Shown piece after piece: positions 32,194 through 42,117 of a stretch of DNA of 64,000 nucleotides. Position 1 is the stretch's first letter; each line of letters begins with the position of its first letter. Source of the DNA: Ralstonia pickettii (lineage in GTDB: Bacteria; Pseudomonadota; Gammaproteobacteria; Burkholderiales; Burkholderiaceae); contig NZ_CP066771.1 of the NCBI RefSeq assembly GCF_016466415.2, positions 310,001 to 374,000 on the forward strand, read 5' to 3'. Position numbers and translations under genes: made by a program. A model generated the notes under the pieces. The model had not been told where the DNA came from. It did no database searches and saw only the letters and a program-made list of their open reading frames with translations.

Positions 32194-32224
32194 CCGGCTT
32201 GTCCGATCCCAACGCGCAACCCCT

Positions 32225-33472
32225 GTGGCCCTGAACCTCGTCTGGCTCGCCTTCTTTCTCGTCGCCTTCATCACCGCCTGCGTGCAGGTGGTGCAGGGCG
32301 ACATGGAGGTCTTCTCCCGCATGCTGACCGGCATGTTCGATGCCGCGCGCACCGGTTTCGAAATTGCAATCGGCCTCACCGGCATGATTGCGTTGTGGCT
32401 GGGCATCATGCGCGTGGGCGAGCGTGCCGGCGTGGTGGATCTGTTCGCGCGTCTTGTGAACCCGCTGATGCGGCACCTGTTTCCTTCCGTGCCCGCCGGC
32501 CACCCGGCCAACGGCGCGATGATGATGAACGTCTCGGCCAACGTGCTCGGGCTGGATAACGCCGCCACTCCACTGGGCCTGCAGGCCATGCGCGAGCTGC
32601 AGCAGATCAATCCGCAGCCGCAGCGCGCCAGCGATGCGCAGTTGATGTTCGTGGTGCTCAACACAGCGGGGGTGACGCTGGTGCCCACCTCCGTCATCGC
32701 CATCCGCCAGGCCATGGCCGTCAAGCAGGGCCTGGTCGGTTTCAATGCGGCTGACATTTTCCTGCCGACCTTGCTGTCCACGTTCATCGGCTTCTGCGCG
32801 GGCATTGCGGCGGTGGCGTGGTATCAGCGGATCAACCTGTTCAAGCCTGCGTTGCTGGCGTATTTCGGCGGCTTTGTCGTGACGATGGGGTTGCTGTTTG
32901 CGTGGCTGCGCCAGTTTCCGCCGCAGCAGATGGCGGCCTGGATAGGCCTGATTGGCGCGGGCGCCATCCTCACGATCGTCGTGGCGTTCCTGGTCTGCGG
33001 TGCCATTCGCCGCATCAACGTGTACGAGACCTTCGTCGATGGCGCCAAGGACGGCTTCCAGGTTGCCATCGGCATCGTCCCGTACCTCGTCGCGGTGCTG
33101 GTGGGCATCGCCGTGTTTCGGGCGGCGGGGTGCATGGATGTCCTGATGCAGGGGCTTTCTGCGCTGTTCACACACCTGGGCATCGATACGCGTTTTGTGC
33201 CGGCGCTGCCCGTAGGGCTGATGAAGACCCTGTCCGGCGCCGGTGCGCGCGGTCTGATGGTCGACGTGATGACGACTTATGGCGTCGATTCCTTCCAGGG
33301 CAAGCTGGCCGCCATCATCCAGGGTTCGACCGAAACCACGTTCTACGTGCTGGCCGTGTATTTCGGCAGCGTCGGCATCAAGGACACGCGCTACGCACTG
33401 GCCTGCGGGCTGTGGGCCGACTTGGTCGGTCTGATCGGCGCCGTGCTTGTCGCCTATCTGTTCTTTGCCTGA
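32225..33472 (+). CDS. SpmA/SpmB-like nucleoside-recognition (gate-domain) membrane protein
   Basis: The 415-residue polytopic protein has two gate domains in tandem, equal to SpmA plus SpmB of spore formers (first half with NPLMRHLFP and NVSANVLGLDNAATPLG, second with TTYGVDSFQGKLAAIIQGSTETTFYVLAVY). This fused form is found in many non-sporulating Gram-negatives, and its substrate is not established. The start is a GTG at 32225; a better in-frame ATG is not present. It follows the potassium-channel gene closely and probably shares its transcript. Confidence 0.82.
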   Translation: MALNLVWLAFFLVAFITACVQVVQGDMEVFSRMLTGMFDAARTGFEIAIGLTGMIALWLGIMRVGERAGVVDLFARLVNPLMRHLFPSVPAGHPANGAMMMNVSANVLGLDNAATPLGLQAMRELQQINPQPQRASDAQLMFVVLNTAGVTLVPTSVIAIRQAMAVKQGLVGFNAADIFLPTLLSTFIGFCAGIAAVAWYQRINLFKPALLAYFGGFVVTMGLLFAWLRQFPPQQMAAWIGLIGAGAILTIVVAFLVCGAIRRINVYETFVDGAKDGFQVAIGIVPYLVAVLVGIAVFRAAGCMDVLMQGLSALFTHLGIDTRFVPALPVGLMKTLSGAGARGLMVDVMTTYGVDSFQGKLAAIIQGSTETTFYVLAVYFGSVGIKDTRYALACGLWADLVGLIGAVLVAYLFFA

Positions 33473-33516
33473 CCGGCTAGGGCTGCCCCCAAGCGACGCC
33501 GCGGCCGCCCGCCCTC

Positions 33517-33522
33517 TACAAT
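33517..33522 (+). promoter_or_regulatory. -10-like hexamer placed for a leaderless transcript
   Basis: TACAAT ends 7 bp before the ATG of the YqaA-type gene, so transcription would begin at or next to the start codon. No ribosome site precedes that ATG, which fits a leaderless mRNA. A -35 element is not clear. Confidence 0.35.
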
Positions 33523-33529
33523 CGATCGC

Positions 33530-34111
33530 ATGGAACAGTGGATCGACACGCTTTTTGCCACGCTCGCCCTGCCCAAGGTCGGGCTGCCCGCCGTCTTCGT
33601 CGTCAGTTTCATTTCGGCGACGCTTTTGCCGCTGGGCTCAGAGCCCGCCGTGTTTGCTTACATCAAGCTCAATCCGGAGATGTTCTGGCCGGCCATCAGT
33701 GTCGCCACGCTCGGCAACACGCTGGGCGGCGTGGTCGACTGGTGGATGGGCTACGCGGCTAAGCTGGCGCTGGTGCGCTACCACCTGGCGCGCCGCCGCC
33801 GTCAGCACAGCGCCGAGCACACCCAGCATGTGCCGCACCCCAAGCGCCACCGTGAACCCCCGCTCGACAAGAAGTACTTCCGCTGGATGCGCCGCATCGG
33901 GCCGGTGTCGCTGCTGGTGTCGTGGCTGCCGGGCATCGGCGACCCGCTCTGTACGCTGGCCGGCTGGCTGCGCTTGAAGTTCTGGCCCAGCGTCATGTAC
34001 ATGGCGATCGGCAAATTCCTGCGCTATCTGGCGATGACAGCAGCGCTCATGACCTTGCCCGACGGCTTCTGGCACGGCATCCTGGGCTGGATCAAGAGCG
34101 TGATGATGTGA
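33530..34111 (+). CDS. YqaA/DedA-family inner-membrane protein
   Basis: The 193-residue protein has the VTT/SNARE-associated fold of YqaA (FVVSFISATLLPLGSEP, then GNTLGGVVDWWMGY) with a charged cytoplasmic loop (about 85-115) rich in Arg and His. YqaA-type proteins are related to DedA and may move lipids across the inner membrane; the exact substrate is unknown. There is no ribosome site before the ATG. Confidence 0.82.
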   Translation: MEQWIDTLFATLALPKVGLPAVFVVSFISATLLPLGSEPAVFAYIKLNPEMFWPAISVATLGNTLGGVVDWWMGYAAKLALVRYHLARRRRQHSAEHTQHVPHPKRHREPPLDKKYFRWMRRIGPVSLLVSWLPGIGDPLCTLAGWLRLKFWPSVMYMAIGKFLRYLAMTAALMTLPDGFWHGILGWIKSVMM

Positions 34112-34215
34112 CGTTTGCGTGGCGTTCGGCGCACTCGATCAGGCCTGCGCTTTTCGCAAGCCATTGAAAACGCGACGGTTTTGCCGCCCATATCACCGGC
34201 AGGGATACCGTTGCT

Positions 34216-34248
34216 GCAACGCATCAACTGCGCGCGTTGCAGTACAAT
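34216..34248 (+). promoter_or_regulatory. Inverted repeat and -10 hexamer of the large FAD/Fe-S oxidoreductase gene
   Basis: GCAACGC (34216-34222) and GCGTTGC (34234-34240) form a 7-bp inverted repeat that ends 2 bp before a -10-like TACAAT (34243-34248). The layout is that of an activator or repressor site over a promoter. A -35 element is weak. Confidence 0.4.
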
Positions 34249-34312
34249 CGCCCTTTAAAGACCGCGCGGCTCAAGCCCTCTTTGCCGCGCCCTCCCTCCC
34301 GAGCGGCACGCC

Positions 34313-37300
34313 ATGAATGCCCCACTTCTGATCGACGCCAAACTCACGGCGCAGGACGCTGCGCCCCGGCTGCGCGAGATTCCCTACAACTACACCTCGT
34401 TCTCGGATCGGGAAATCGTCATCCGTCTGCTGGGCGAGTCTGCGTGGCAGATCCTGGACGAACTGCGTGCGGAGCGCCGCACCGGCCGATCGGCACGCAT
34501 GCTGTACGAAGTGCTGGGCGACATCTGGGTGGTGCGCCGCAACCCGTATCTGCAGGACGACCTGCTCGACAACCCGAAGCGCCGGCAGATGCTGATCGAC
34601 GCACTCAATCACCGCCTGGCGGAGATCGAGAAGCGCCGCGTGGCCGACCACGATTCGCATCACGACCCCGTGGGCGACGAGCGCGCCAGCAAGGTGCAGC
34701 AACTCGTCGTGCATGCCCGCCGTGCCGTCAAGGCGTTCCAGGAAGAATTCGCCCAGGTGTACGACCTGCGCCGCCGCGCCCAGAAGGTGCTCGGCCGCGT
34801 CACCGCGAAGGACAACATCAAGTTCGACGGCCTGTCGCGCGTGTCGCACGTGACAGACGCCACCGACTGGCGTGTCGAATATCCGTTCGTCGTGCTCACG
34901 CCCGATACGGAAGAAGAGATTGCCGGCATCGTGAAGGGCTGCTTCGAGCTGGGCCTGACCATCATCCCGCGCGGAGGCGGCACCGGCTACACCGGCGGCG
35001 CCGTGCCGCTCACGCCGTTCTCGGCGGTCATCAATACGGAAAAGCTGGAACGCCTGGATGCGGTCGAGATGACCGACCTGCCGGGCGTTGACCACCCTGT
35101 GGCGACCATCTATTCGGGCGCCGGCGTGGTGACGCGACGCGTGGCCGATGCGGCGGAAAAGGCCGGCCTTGTCTTCGCCGTGGACCCGACCTCGATCGAC
35201 GCGTCGTGCATCGGCGGCAACGTCGCCATGAACGCGGGCGGCAAAAAGGCGGTCCTGTGGGGCACCGCGCTGGACAACCTCGCCTGGTGGCGCATGGTTG
35301 ACCCGGACGGCAACTGGCTCGAAGTCACGCGCCTCAATCACAACCTGGGCAAGATCCACGATGCGCCGGTCGTCACCTTCGAGCTGAAGTGGTTCGACGG
35401 CAACGCGCCGGTCGGCGCCAAGCTGCTGCGCACCGAGACCCTGACCATCGAAGGCCGCAAGTTCCGCAAGGAAGGCCTCGGCAAGGACGTCACCGACAAG
35501 TTCCTGGCCGGCCTGCCCGGCGTGCAGAAGGAAGGCTGCGACGGCATCATCACCAGCGCGCGCTGGATTCTGCACCGCATGCCCAAGTCGATCCGCACCG
35601 TGTGCCTGGAGTTCTTCGGCCAGGCACGCGACGCGATCCCCAGCATCGTCGAGATCAAGGATTACCTCGACGCCGAAACCAAGAAGCCCGGCGGCGCGAT
35701 CCTCGCGGGCCTGGAACACCTGGACGAGCGCTACCTCCGGGCGGTCGGCTACGCCACCAAGAGCAAGCGCAACGCGTTCCCGAAGATGGTGCTGATTGGT
35801 GACATCGTCGGGGACGACGATGACGCCGTGGCGCGCGCCACCTCGGAAGTGATTCGTCTTGCCAATGGCAAGAGCGGCGAAGGTTTCGTGGCCGTAAGCC
35901 CCGAGGCCCGCAAGAAGTTCTGGCTCGACCGCTCGCGCACGGCAGCGATTGCCAAGCACACCAACGCCTTCAAGATCAATGAAGACGTGGTGATTCCGCT
36001 CAATCGCATGGGCGAGTACACCGACGGCATCGAGCGCATCAACATCGAGCTATCGATCAAGAGCAAGCTCAAGCTGACCGACGCGCTGCTCGATTTCTTT
36101 GCCGGCAGCAACCTGCCGCTGGGCCGCACCGACGACGCCAACGAAATCCCCAGCGCTGAACTGCTGGAAGACCGCGTGCAACAGGCGCAGCAACTGCTGC
36201 GTGCCACGCGTGCACGTTGGCAGTACCTGCTGGACCATCTCGACACGCCCGTCACCACGGCGCGCGCGAGCCTCATCGGCGTTGGCCTGGGCTACCTCGC
36301 GCAGACCATCGACGACCGTCTGGTGAATCAGCCCGACGCCAACCTGTTCCACCTGCTGCAGGATCGTACGATCCGCGTGTCGTGGAAGGCAGAGATTCGC
36401 GCCGAGCTGCGCAAGATCTTCAACGGCGGCGAGTTCAAGCCGATCCTCGACGAGGCCCAGGCGATCCACAAGAAAGTGCTGCGCGGCCGTGTGTTTGTGG
36501 CGCTGCACATGCACGCCGGCGACGGCAACGTGCACACCAACATCCCCGTCAACTCGGATGATTACGACATGCTGCAGGACGCCCACAAGGCGGTGGCCCG
36601 CATCATGACGCTGGCGCGTTCGCTGGACGGCGTGATTTCAGGCGAGCACGGCATCGGCATCACCAAGCTGGAATTCCTCACCGACGAAGAGATCGCCGAC
36701 TTTGCTGCCTACAAGCGCCGCGTCGACCCGAACGGCCGCTTCAACAAGGGCAAGCTGCTGCGCGACATCAATGACCCGCAAGGCCTGGCCGCCGACCTTC
36801 GCAACGCCTACACGCCGTCGTTCGGCCTGATGGGGCACGAGTCGATCATCATGCAGCAGAGCGACATCGGCGCCATCTCGGAGTCGATCAAGGACTGCCT
36901 GCGCTGCGGCAAGTGCAAGCCGGTGTGTGCCACGCACGTGCCGCGCGCCAACCTGCTGTACAGCCCGCGCAACAAGATCCTCGCCACGTCGCTGCTCATC
37001 GAGGCCTTCCTGTACGAAGAACAGACGCGCCGCGGCGTGTCGGTCAAGCACTGGGAAGAGTTTGCCGACGTGGGCGATCACTGCACGGTCTGCCACAAGT
37101 GCGTGACGCCGTGCCCGGTCAAGATCGACTTCGGCGATGTGTCGATGAACATGCGCAACCTGCTGCGCAAGATGGGGCAGAAGAAGTTCAACCCCGGCAC
37201 CGCAGCGGCGATGTTCTACCTGAACGCGACCAACCCCGAGACCATCAACCTCACGCGCAAGGTGATGTTCGACTGGGGCTACAAGGCGCAGCGTCTGGGC

Positions 37301-38350
37301 AATGACATCCTGAAGAAATTCGCCAAGAAGCAGACCGCACGTCCGCCCGCTACGGTGGGCAAGCCGCCGGTGCGCGAGCAGGTGATCCACTTCATCAACA
37401 AGAAGATGCCGGGCAACCTGCCCAAGAAGACCGCGCGCGCGTTGCTGGACATCGAAGACAACGAGATCGTCCCGATCATCCGCAACCCGAAGGCGACCAC
37501 GCCCGATAGCGAGGCGGTCTTCTACTTCCCGGGTTGCGGTTCGGAGCGGCTGTTCTCGCAGGTGGGTCTCGCTACGCAGGCAATGCTGTGGCACGCCGGC
37601 GTGCAAACGGTGCTGCCGCCGGGCTACCTGTGCTGCGGCTACCCGCAGCGCGGCACGGGCCAGTTCGACAAGGCCGAGAAGATCGTCACCGACAACCGCG
37701 TGCTGTTCCATCGCGTGGCCAACACGCTCAACTACCTCGACATCAAGACGGTGGTGGTGAGCTGCGGCACCTGCTACGACCAGCTCGCAGGGTATGAATT
37801 CGACAAGATCTTCCCGGGCTGCCGCATCATCGACATTCACGAATACCTGCTGGAGAAGGGCGTGAAGATCGACGGTGTGCAGGGTACGCGGTACATGTAC
37901 CACGACCCTTGCCACACCCCGATCAAGACGATGGACCCGACCAAGCTGGTCAACCAGCTGATGGGCGGCAACATCGGCGCGGATGGCCAGACCAGCGCGA
38001 TCGAGAAGAACGACCGCTGCTGCGGCGAGTCCGGGACGCTGGCGATTTCACGCCCGGACATTTCGACGCAGGTCCGCTTCCGCAAGGAAGAGGAGATGCA
38101 GAAGGGTGCCGACAAGCTGCGCAGCCTTGGCCAGACCAGCGGCCAGGGCGGCGAGGCGTTCAACGGCGACGTGAAGATTCTCACGAGCTGCCCGGCATGT
38201 CTGCAGGGCCTGTCGCGCTACACCGAAGACGTCTCGGTACAGGCCGACTACATCGTGGTCGAGATGGCGCGTCACGTGCTCGGCGAAACCTGGCTGCAGG
38301 ACTACGTGGCGCAGGCCAACGCCGGCGGCATCGAGCGGGTTCTGGTGTGA
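34313..38350 (+). CDS. Giant FAD/Fe-S oxidoreductase (DUF3683; D-lactate/glycolate dehydrogenase-like)
   Basis: This 1345-residue protein fuses an N-terminal DUF3683 segment (about 1-150), an FAD-binding type 4 oxidase domain (about 190-400, with [17 protein letters not shown]), an FAD-oxidase C-terminal domain (to about 820, with [14 protein letters not shown]), a 4Fe-4S ferredoxin pair ([11 protein letters not shown] at about 862 and [11 protein letters not shown] at about 924) and two Cys-rich CCG domains ([10 protein letters not shown] at about 1107, CCGESGTLA at about 1236). This is the GlpC/LutA-GlcD combination in one chain, so it probably oxidises a 2-hydroxyacid and passes electrons to the quinone pool; the substrate is not known. 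The HIT gene overlaps its stop. Confidence 0.85.
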   Translation: MNAPLLIDAKLTAQDAAPRLREIPYNYTSFSDREIVIRLLGESAWQILDELRAERRTGRSARMLYEVLGDIWVVRRNPYLQDDLLDNPKRRQMLIDALNHRLAEIEKRRVADHDSHHDPVGDERASKVQQLVVHARRAVKAFQEEFAQVYDLRRRAQKVLGRVTAKDNIKFDGLSRVSHVTDATDWRVEYPFVVLTPDTEEEIAGIVKGCFELGLTIIPRGGGTGYTGGAVPLTPFSAVINTEKLERLDAVEMTDLPGVDHPVATIYSGAGVVTRRVADAAEKAGLVFAVDPTSIDASCIGGNVAMNAGGKKAVLWGTALDNLAWWRMVDPDGNWLEVTRLNHNLGKIHDAPVVTFELKWFDGNAPVGAKLLRTETLTIEGRKFRKEGLGKDVTDKFLAGLPGVQKEGCDGIITSARWILHRMPKSIRTVCLEFFGQARDAIPSIVEIKDYLDAETKKPGGAILAGLEHLDERYLRAVGYATKSKRNAFPKMVLIGDIVGDDDDAVARATSEVIRLANGKSGEGFVAVSPEARKKFWLDRSRTAAIAKHTNAFKINEDVVIPLNRMGEYTDGIERINIELSIKSKLKLTDALLDFFAGSNLPLGRTDDANEIPSAELLEDRVQQAQQLLRATRARWQYLLDHLDTPVTTARASLIGVGLGYLAQTIDDRLVNQPDANLFHLLQDRTIRVSWKAEIRAELRKIFNGGEFKPILDEAQAIHKKVLRGRVFVALHMHAGDGNVHTNIPVNSDDYDMLQDAHKAVARIMTLARSLDGVISGEHGIGITKLEFLTDEEIADFAAYKRRVDPNGRFNKGKLLRDINDPQGLAADLRNAYTPSFGLMGHESIIMQQSDIGAISESIKDCLRCGKCKPVCATHVPRANLLYSPRNKILATSLLIEAFLYEEQTRRGVSVKHWEEFADVGDHCTVCHKCVTPCPVKIDFGDVSMNMRNLLRKMGQKKFNPGTAAAMFYLNATNPETINLTRKVMFDWGYKAQRLGNDILKKFAKKQTARPPATVGKPPVREQVIHFINKKMPGNLPKKTARALLDIEDNEIVPIIRNPKATTPDSEAVFYFPGCGSERLFSQVGLATQAMLWHAGVQTVLPPGYLCCGYPQRGTGQFDKAEKIVTDNRVLFHRVANTLNYLDIKTVVVSCGTCYDQLAGYEFDKIFPGCRIIDIHEYLLEKGVKIDGVQGTRYMYHDPCHTPIKTMDPTKLVNQLMGGNIGADGQTSAIEKNDRCCGESGTLAISRPDISTQVRFRKEEEMQKGADKLRSLGQTSGQGGEAFNGDVKILTSCPACLQGLSRYTEDVSVQADYIVVEMARHVLGETWLQDYVAQANAGGIERVLV

Positions 38351-38799
38351 CGGCTGCGACGACCGGCGAGCGCGCGCCCGGCTGCGCCCTGTGCGAGGCG
38401 GACGGCGGCGAGCCCGTCTGGCGTAATGCCAAGGCGCGGGTGGTGCTGGTCGAGCACGCGCGCTTCCCCGGCTTCTGCCGCGTCATCTGGAACGATCACG
38501 TGGCCGAGCAGACCGACTTGTCCGACGCAGATCGCCACTGGCTGATGGAACTCGTCGCCCGCGTTGAGCGTGTGCTGCGCGCCGAACTGGCCCCGGACAA
38601 GGTCAACCTCGCCAGCTTCGGCAATTTCGTGCCGCATCTGCACTGGCACGTCATCCCGCGCTATCGGTGGGACACGCATTTTCCAGAGGCCGTCTGGGGC
38701 CCCGAGCAGCGCGCCCCTGATACCGCGCGCATGGACGAGATCACGGCCAGGTTGCCGGCACTGTCGTACGCGCTGCACGCGGAGCTGGCCAACGCTTGA
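38347..38799 (+). CDS. HIT-family nucleotide hydrolase/transferase
   Basis: The 150-residue protein contains the HIT signature HLHWHVIP (H-x-H-x-H) near residue 100. HIT proteins act on nucleotide conjugates such as Ap4A or AMP-linked compounds. The start is a GTG at 38347 that overlaps the stop of the oxidoreductase gene (GTGA), so translation is coupled. Its N-terminal [11 protein letters not shown] carries a CxxC pair seen in some HIT proteins. Confidence 0.85.
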   Translation: MTAATTGERAPGCALCEADGGEPVWRNAKARVVLVEHARFPGFCRVIWNDHVAEQTDLSDADRHWLMELVARVERVLRAELAPDKVNLASFGNFVPHLHWHVIPRYRWDTHFPEAVWGPEQRAPDTARMDEITARLPALSYALHAELANA

Positions 38800-38913
38800 G
38801 GGCTGTTGACGGTAGGCTGCCTAGCGCCTGGTAACGCATCGCCCCGTCGTGCGCGGAACCCCCGTGGCGCGCACGACGTCTGATTCTCTTTCTGTTGCGC
38901 CAACGCCCTCGCC

Positions 38914-40758
38914 ATGACGACACCGCGCACCGCCGCTACGCCGGATTCCCACAAGGATTCCATCTCCGAGTTGACCGTTCACCATGGACGGCTGAACCTC
39001 TCGGAGACCTGGCAACTGATTCGCCCGTACTGGTTTTCGGAAGACCGCCACAAGGCCTGGGGGCTGCTTGCATCGGTGGTCGCCCTGAACCTGTTTCTGG
39101 TCTACATGAACGTGCTGTTCACGGACTGGAACCGGCTTTTCTACAATGCGCTCGAGCAGAAGAACTACGGCGAATTCTGGACGCAGCTGGGCCGCTTTTC
39201 ATGGATTGCCGCGTTGCTGATCTTTGGCTCGATCATGCGTTTGTATTACTCGATGATGCTGCAGATGCGGTGGCGGACGTGGATCACCGGTAGCTTCCTC
39301 GACGACTGGCTCAGCAAGCAGGCGTTCTACCGCCTCGAACAGACGCACAGCGCCGACAACCCCGACCAACGGATCGCCGACGACCTGCGCAACTTCACCG
39401 ATGCGACGCTAACCTTGGCGCTGGGTTTCCTGAATTCAGCTGTCACGCTGGTGTCGTTCTTCGGCATCCTCTGGGCGGTGTCGGGGCCGCTGGCGTTCAG
39501 CCTGGGCGGCCACGACTTCGTGATTCCCGGCTACATGGTGTGGTTTGCGCTGCTGTACTCGATCGTGGGCTCGGTCATCATCCACTTTGTGGGGCGGCCG
39601 CTGATCGGGCTGTCGTTCCAGCAGGAGCGTTACGAGGCGTACTTCCGTTTCCTGCTCGTGCGCGTGCGCGAGAACAGCGAGAGCATCGCCCTGTACCGCG
39701 GCGAGCCGACCGAAAAAGCCATCCTGCGCGGCCGTTTCGAACGCATCCGCACCAACTGGAACCAGTTGATGGACTACACACGGCGCCTGACCTTTGCCAG
39801 TTCCGGCTATGCGCAGTTCGCCATCATCTTCCCGTTTCTGGTGTCGGCGCCGCGCTACTTTGGCGGCACGCTCACGCTGGGCGGAATGATGCAGGTCGCC
39901 ACGGCGTTCGGGCAGGTACAGGATGCGATGTCGTGGTTTGTCACGAACTACCGCACGCTCGTCACCTGGAAAGCTTCCACCAACCGTCTGATCGAATTCC
40001 AGCGCGCCATCCGCGCCGCCGAGCGCGAAGAAGAGCACCGCGCCGGCGTGCGGGATGTCGAGGTCGAAACCGCCGCCGTACCCGCCATCGAAGCCCGCGG
40101 CCTCGCGTTGAATCTGCCGAACCGCAAGCCCGAAGACTTGCTGGTCAAACCCTTCGACATGACGCTCGCACGGGGTGAGCGCGTGCTCGTAAACGGCCCG
40201 TCGGGCTGCGGCAAAAGCACGCTGGTGCGTGCCGTGGCCGGCATCTGGCCGTACGGCAGCGGTCGCATCGAGGTGCCGGACGATGCTCGCGTGCTGTTCC
40301 TGCCACAGCGCAGCTACCTGCCGTCGGGCACGCTGGCCGATGCGCTCTCGTATCCGGATTTGGCCACCCAGTACACCGCTGAGCGTCTGACCCAGGTGCT
40401 GAACGCATGCCGGTTGCCGGCACTGGTTGATCTACTGGACGAGGTCAGCAACTGGAGCCTGCGCCTGTCGCCGGGCGAGCAGCAGCGCCTCGCTTTTGCT
40501 CGTGCGTTGCTGCAGCGCCCCGATTACCTCTTCCTCGACGAGGCCACCAGCGCACTCGACGAAGACACCGAGGCGTTCATGTACAGCCTGATGCTCGAAT
40601 CGATGCCTGATGTGACCATCGTCAGCGTGGCGCACCGCAGTACCGTCGCACGATTCCACCACCGCCGCCTGCGCTACATCCCCGAGGGCGATCCGTTGAC
40701 TGCGGTAAGCTATCGGGTGGTGGAAGAGCCTGCGCACATGGCGCTGGCAGCTTCCTGA
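38914..40758 (+). CDS. ABC transporter, fused permease and ATPase (YddA/SbmA-like)
   Basis: The 614-residue protein joins an SbmA/BacA-like membrane domain (about 30-370, including WNRLFYNALEQKNY and NPDQRIADDL) to an ATPase. Walker A is GPSGCGKST near residue 428, the signature is LSPGEQQRLAFA near 519, and Walker B is DYLFLDEATSALD near 536. Relatives carry antimicrobial peptides or long-chain acyl compounds; the true substrate is not known. It stands 114 bp after the HIT gene with its own start. Confidence 0.85.
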   Translation: MTTPRTAATPDSHKDSISELTVHHGRLNLSETWQLIRPYWFSEDRHKAWGLLASVVALNLFLVYMNVLFTDWNRLFYNALEQKNYGEFWTQLGRFSWIAALLIFGSIMRLYYSMMLQMRWRTWITGSFLDDWLSKQAFYRLEQTHSADNPDQRIADDLRNFTDATLTLALGFLNSAVTLVSFFGILWAVSGPLAFSLGGHDFVIPGYMVWFALLYSIVGSVIIHFVGRPLIGLSFQQERYEAYFRFLLVRVRENSESIALYRGEPTEKAILRGRFERIRTNWNQLMDYTRRLTFASSGYAQFAIIFPFLVSAPRYFGGTLTLGGMMQVATAFGQVQDAMSWFVTNYRTLVTWKASTNRLIEFQRAIRAAEREEEHRAGVRDVEVETAAVPAIEARGLALNLPNRKPEDLLVKPFDMTLARGERVLVNGPSGCGKSTLVRAVAGIWPYGSGRIEVPDDARVLFLPQRSYLPSGTLADALSYPDLATQYTAERLTQVLNACRLPALVDLLDEVSNWSLRLSPGEQQRLAFARALLQRPDYLFLDEATSALDEDTEAFMYSLMLESMPDVTIVSVAHRSTVARFHHRRLRYIPEGDPLTAVSYRVVEEPAHMALAAS

Positions 40759-40789
40759 AACACCGTTTTTGACTCGACGAGACGTTTTC

Positions 40790-41206
40790 ATGGCCGGACT
40801 TTCCGCCGACACCCCACACCCGACCGGTATTACCGTCCACACGCAATCGCGCGTGCTGGAAATTGCCTTCGCCGATGGCAAGCAGTTCAGCCTGCCATTC
40901 GAATACTTGCGCGTGCTGTCGCCGTCGGCGGAAGTGCAGGGGCATGGGCCCGGACAGGAGGTTCTGCAGACCGGCAAGCGCGAGGTGGGCATCGTCGGCG
41001 TGGAGCCGGTCGGCAATTACGCGATCCGGCCACTGTTCTCCGACGGTCACGATTCCGGCATCTACGATTGGGCTTATCTATACCGCCTCGGCGTCGAACA
41101 CGACGCGCTCTGGCAAGCGTATCTCGATCGGCTGACCGCCGCCGGTGTCGACCGTGACGCCCCGATGGCAGCGAACGCCGGCCACGCCTGTGGCCACAGC
41201 CACTGA
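40790..41206 (+). CDS. DUF971 (gamma-butyrobetaine hydroxylase N-terminal-like) protein
   Basis: The 138-residue protein matches the short DUF971 family ([19 protein letters not shown], then [33 protein letters not shown]), which is the N-terminal domain of gamma-butyrobetaine hydroxylase and often stands alone next to ubiE or in Fe-S contexts. Its C-terminus is His/Cys-rich (HACGHSH), possibly a metal site. The ATG at 40790 is chosen because a start 7 codons earlier lacks conservation. ubiE follows 52 bp downstream. Confidence 0.8.
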   Translation: MAGLSADTPHPTGITVHTQSRVLEIAFADGKQFSLPFEYLRVLSPSAEVQGHGPGQEVLQTGKREVGIVGVEPVGNYAIRPLFSDGHDSGIYDWAYLYRLGVEHDALWQAYLDRLTAAGVDRDAPMAANAGHACGHSH

Positions 41207-41258
41207 TTCCCAATTCACTTTGCGGCGCCGTTGCGCTGCGTCCGTATCCCTTTCTGTC

Positions 41259-41990
41259 ATGAGCCAAACCCACTTCGGATTTCAGCAGGTCGATGAGCAG
41301 GAAAAGGCCGGCAAGGTTGCCGGCGTGTTCCATTCCGTCGCGAGCAAATACGACGTGATGAACGACCTGATGTCCGGCGGCCTGCACCGCGTGTGGAAAA
41401 TGTTCACCATTGCCCAGGCAGCAGTGCGCCCGGGCTACAAGGTGCTCGACATCGCCGGCGGGACTGGTGATCTGGCCAAGGCCTTCGCGCGCCAGGCAGG
41501 TCCGACCGGCGAGGTCTGGCTGACCGACATCAACGAGTCGATGCTGCGCGTCGGCCGTGACCGGCTGCTCGATGCTGGCGTGCTCACCCCCACCGCCCTG
41601 TGCGACGCCGAGCACATTCCCTTTCCGAATGCTTACTTCGATGTGGTGACAGTGGCATTCGGCTTGCGCAACATGACGCACAAGGATCGCGCGCTTGCTG
41701 AAATGCGCCGCGTGGTGAAGCCAGGCGGCAAAGTCATGGTGCTGGAGTTTTCCAAGGTGTGGCAGCCGCTGGAGAAGGCCTATGACCTGTACTCTTTCAA
41801 GGTACTGCCGTGGTTGGGCAGCAAAGTGGCGGGCGACCCCGAGAGCTACCGCTATCTGGCCGAGTCCATCCGCATGCACCCGGATCAGGAAACGCTCAAG
41901 CAGATGATGGAACAGGCCGGATTGGACTCGGTCGAATACTTCAATCTGACGGCGGGTGTCGTGGCTCTGCACGTCGGCCGTCGCCTTTAA
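41259..41990 (+). CDS. ubiE: Ubiquinone/menaquinone biosynthesis C-methyltransferase
   Basis: The 243-residue protein is a class I SAM methyltransferase with the UbiE signatures [26 protein letters not shown] and [14 protein letters not shown]. It methylates the quinone ring in ubiquinone synthesis. The start at 41259 agrees with family length. ubiJ and ubiB lie 1.3 kb downstream on the same strand, so ubiquinone genes are grouped here. Confidence 0.95.
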   Translation: MSQTHFGFQQVDEQEKAGKVAGVFHSVASKYDVMNDLMSGGLHRVWKMFTIAQAAVRPGYKVLDIAGGTGDLAKAFARQAGPTGEVWLTDINESMLRVGRDRLLDAGVLTPTALCDAEHIPFPNAYFDVVTVAFGLRNMTHKDRALAEMRRVVKPGGKVMVLEFSKVWQPLEKAYDLYSFKVLPWLGSKVAGDPESYRYLAESIRMHPDQETLKQMMEQAGLDSVEYFNLTAGVVALHVGRRL

Positions 41991-42117
41991 GTGTTGCCGT
42001 CGTTCCACCGGATGGGCGATGTAGCGCGTTGCGGCGATATGCCACGATCCTTCACATTGAATTTCGGCGTTGACGTCTTCATCTAATGGCGTCACTGCCA
42101 CTGGAGAGAAGACAGCG

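Noticed and set aside
34271-37915. Several long minus-strand frames opposite the FAD/Fe-S oxidoreductase gene
   Set aside because: The plus-strand protein shows all expected cofactor motifs over its full length; the antisense frames have none.
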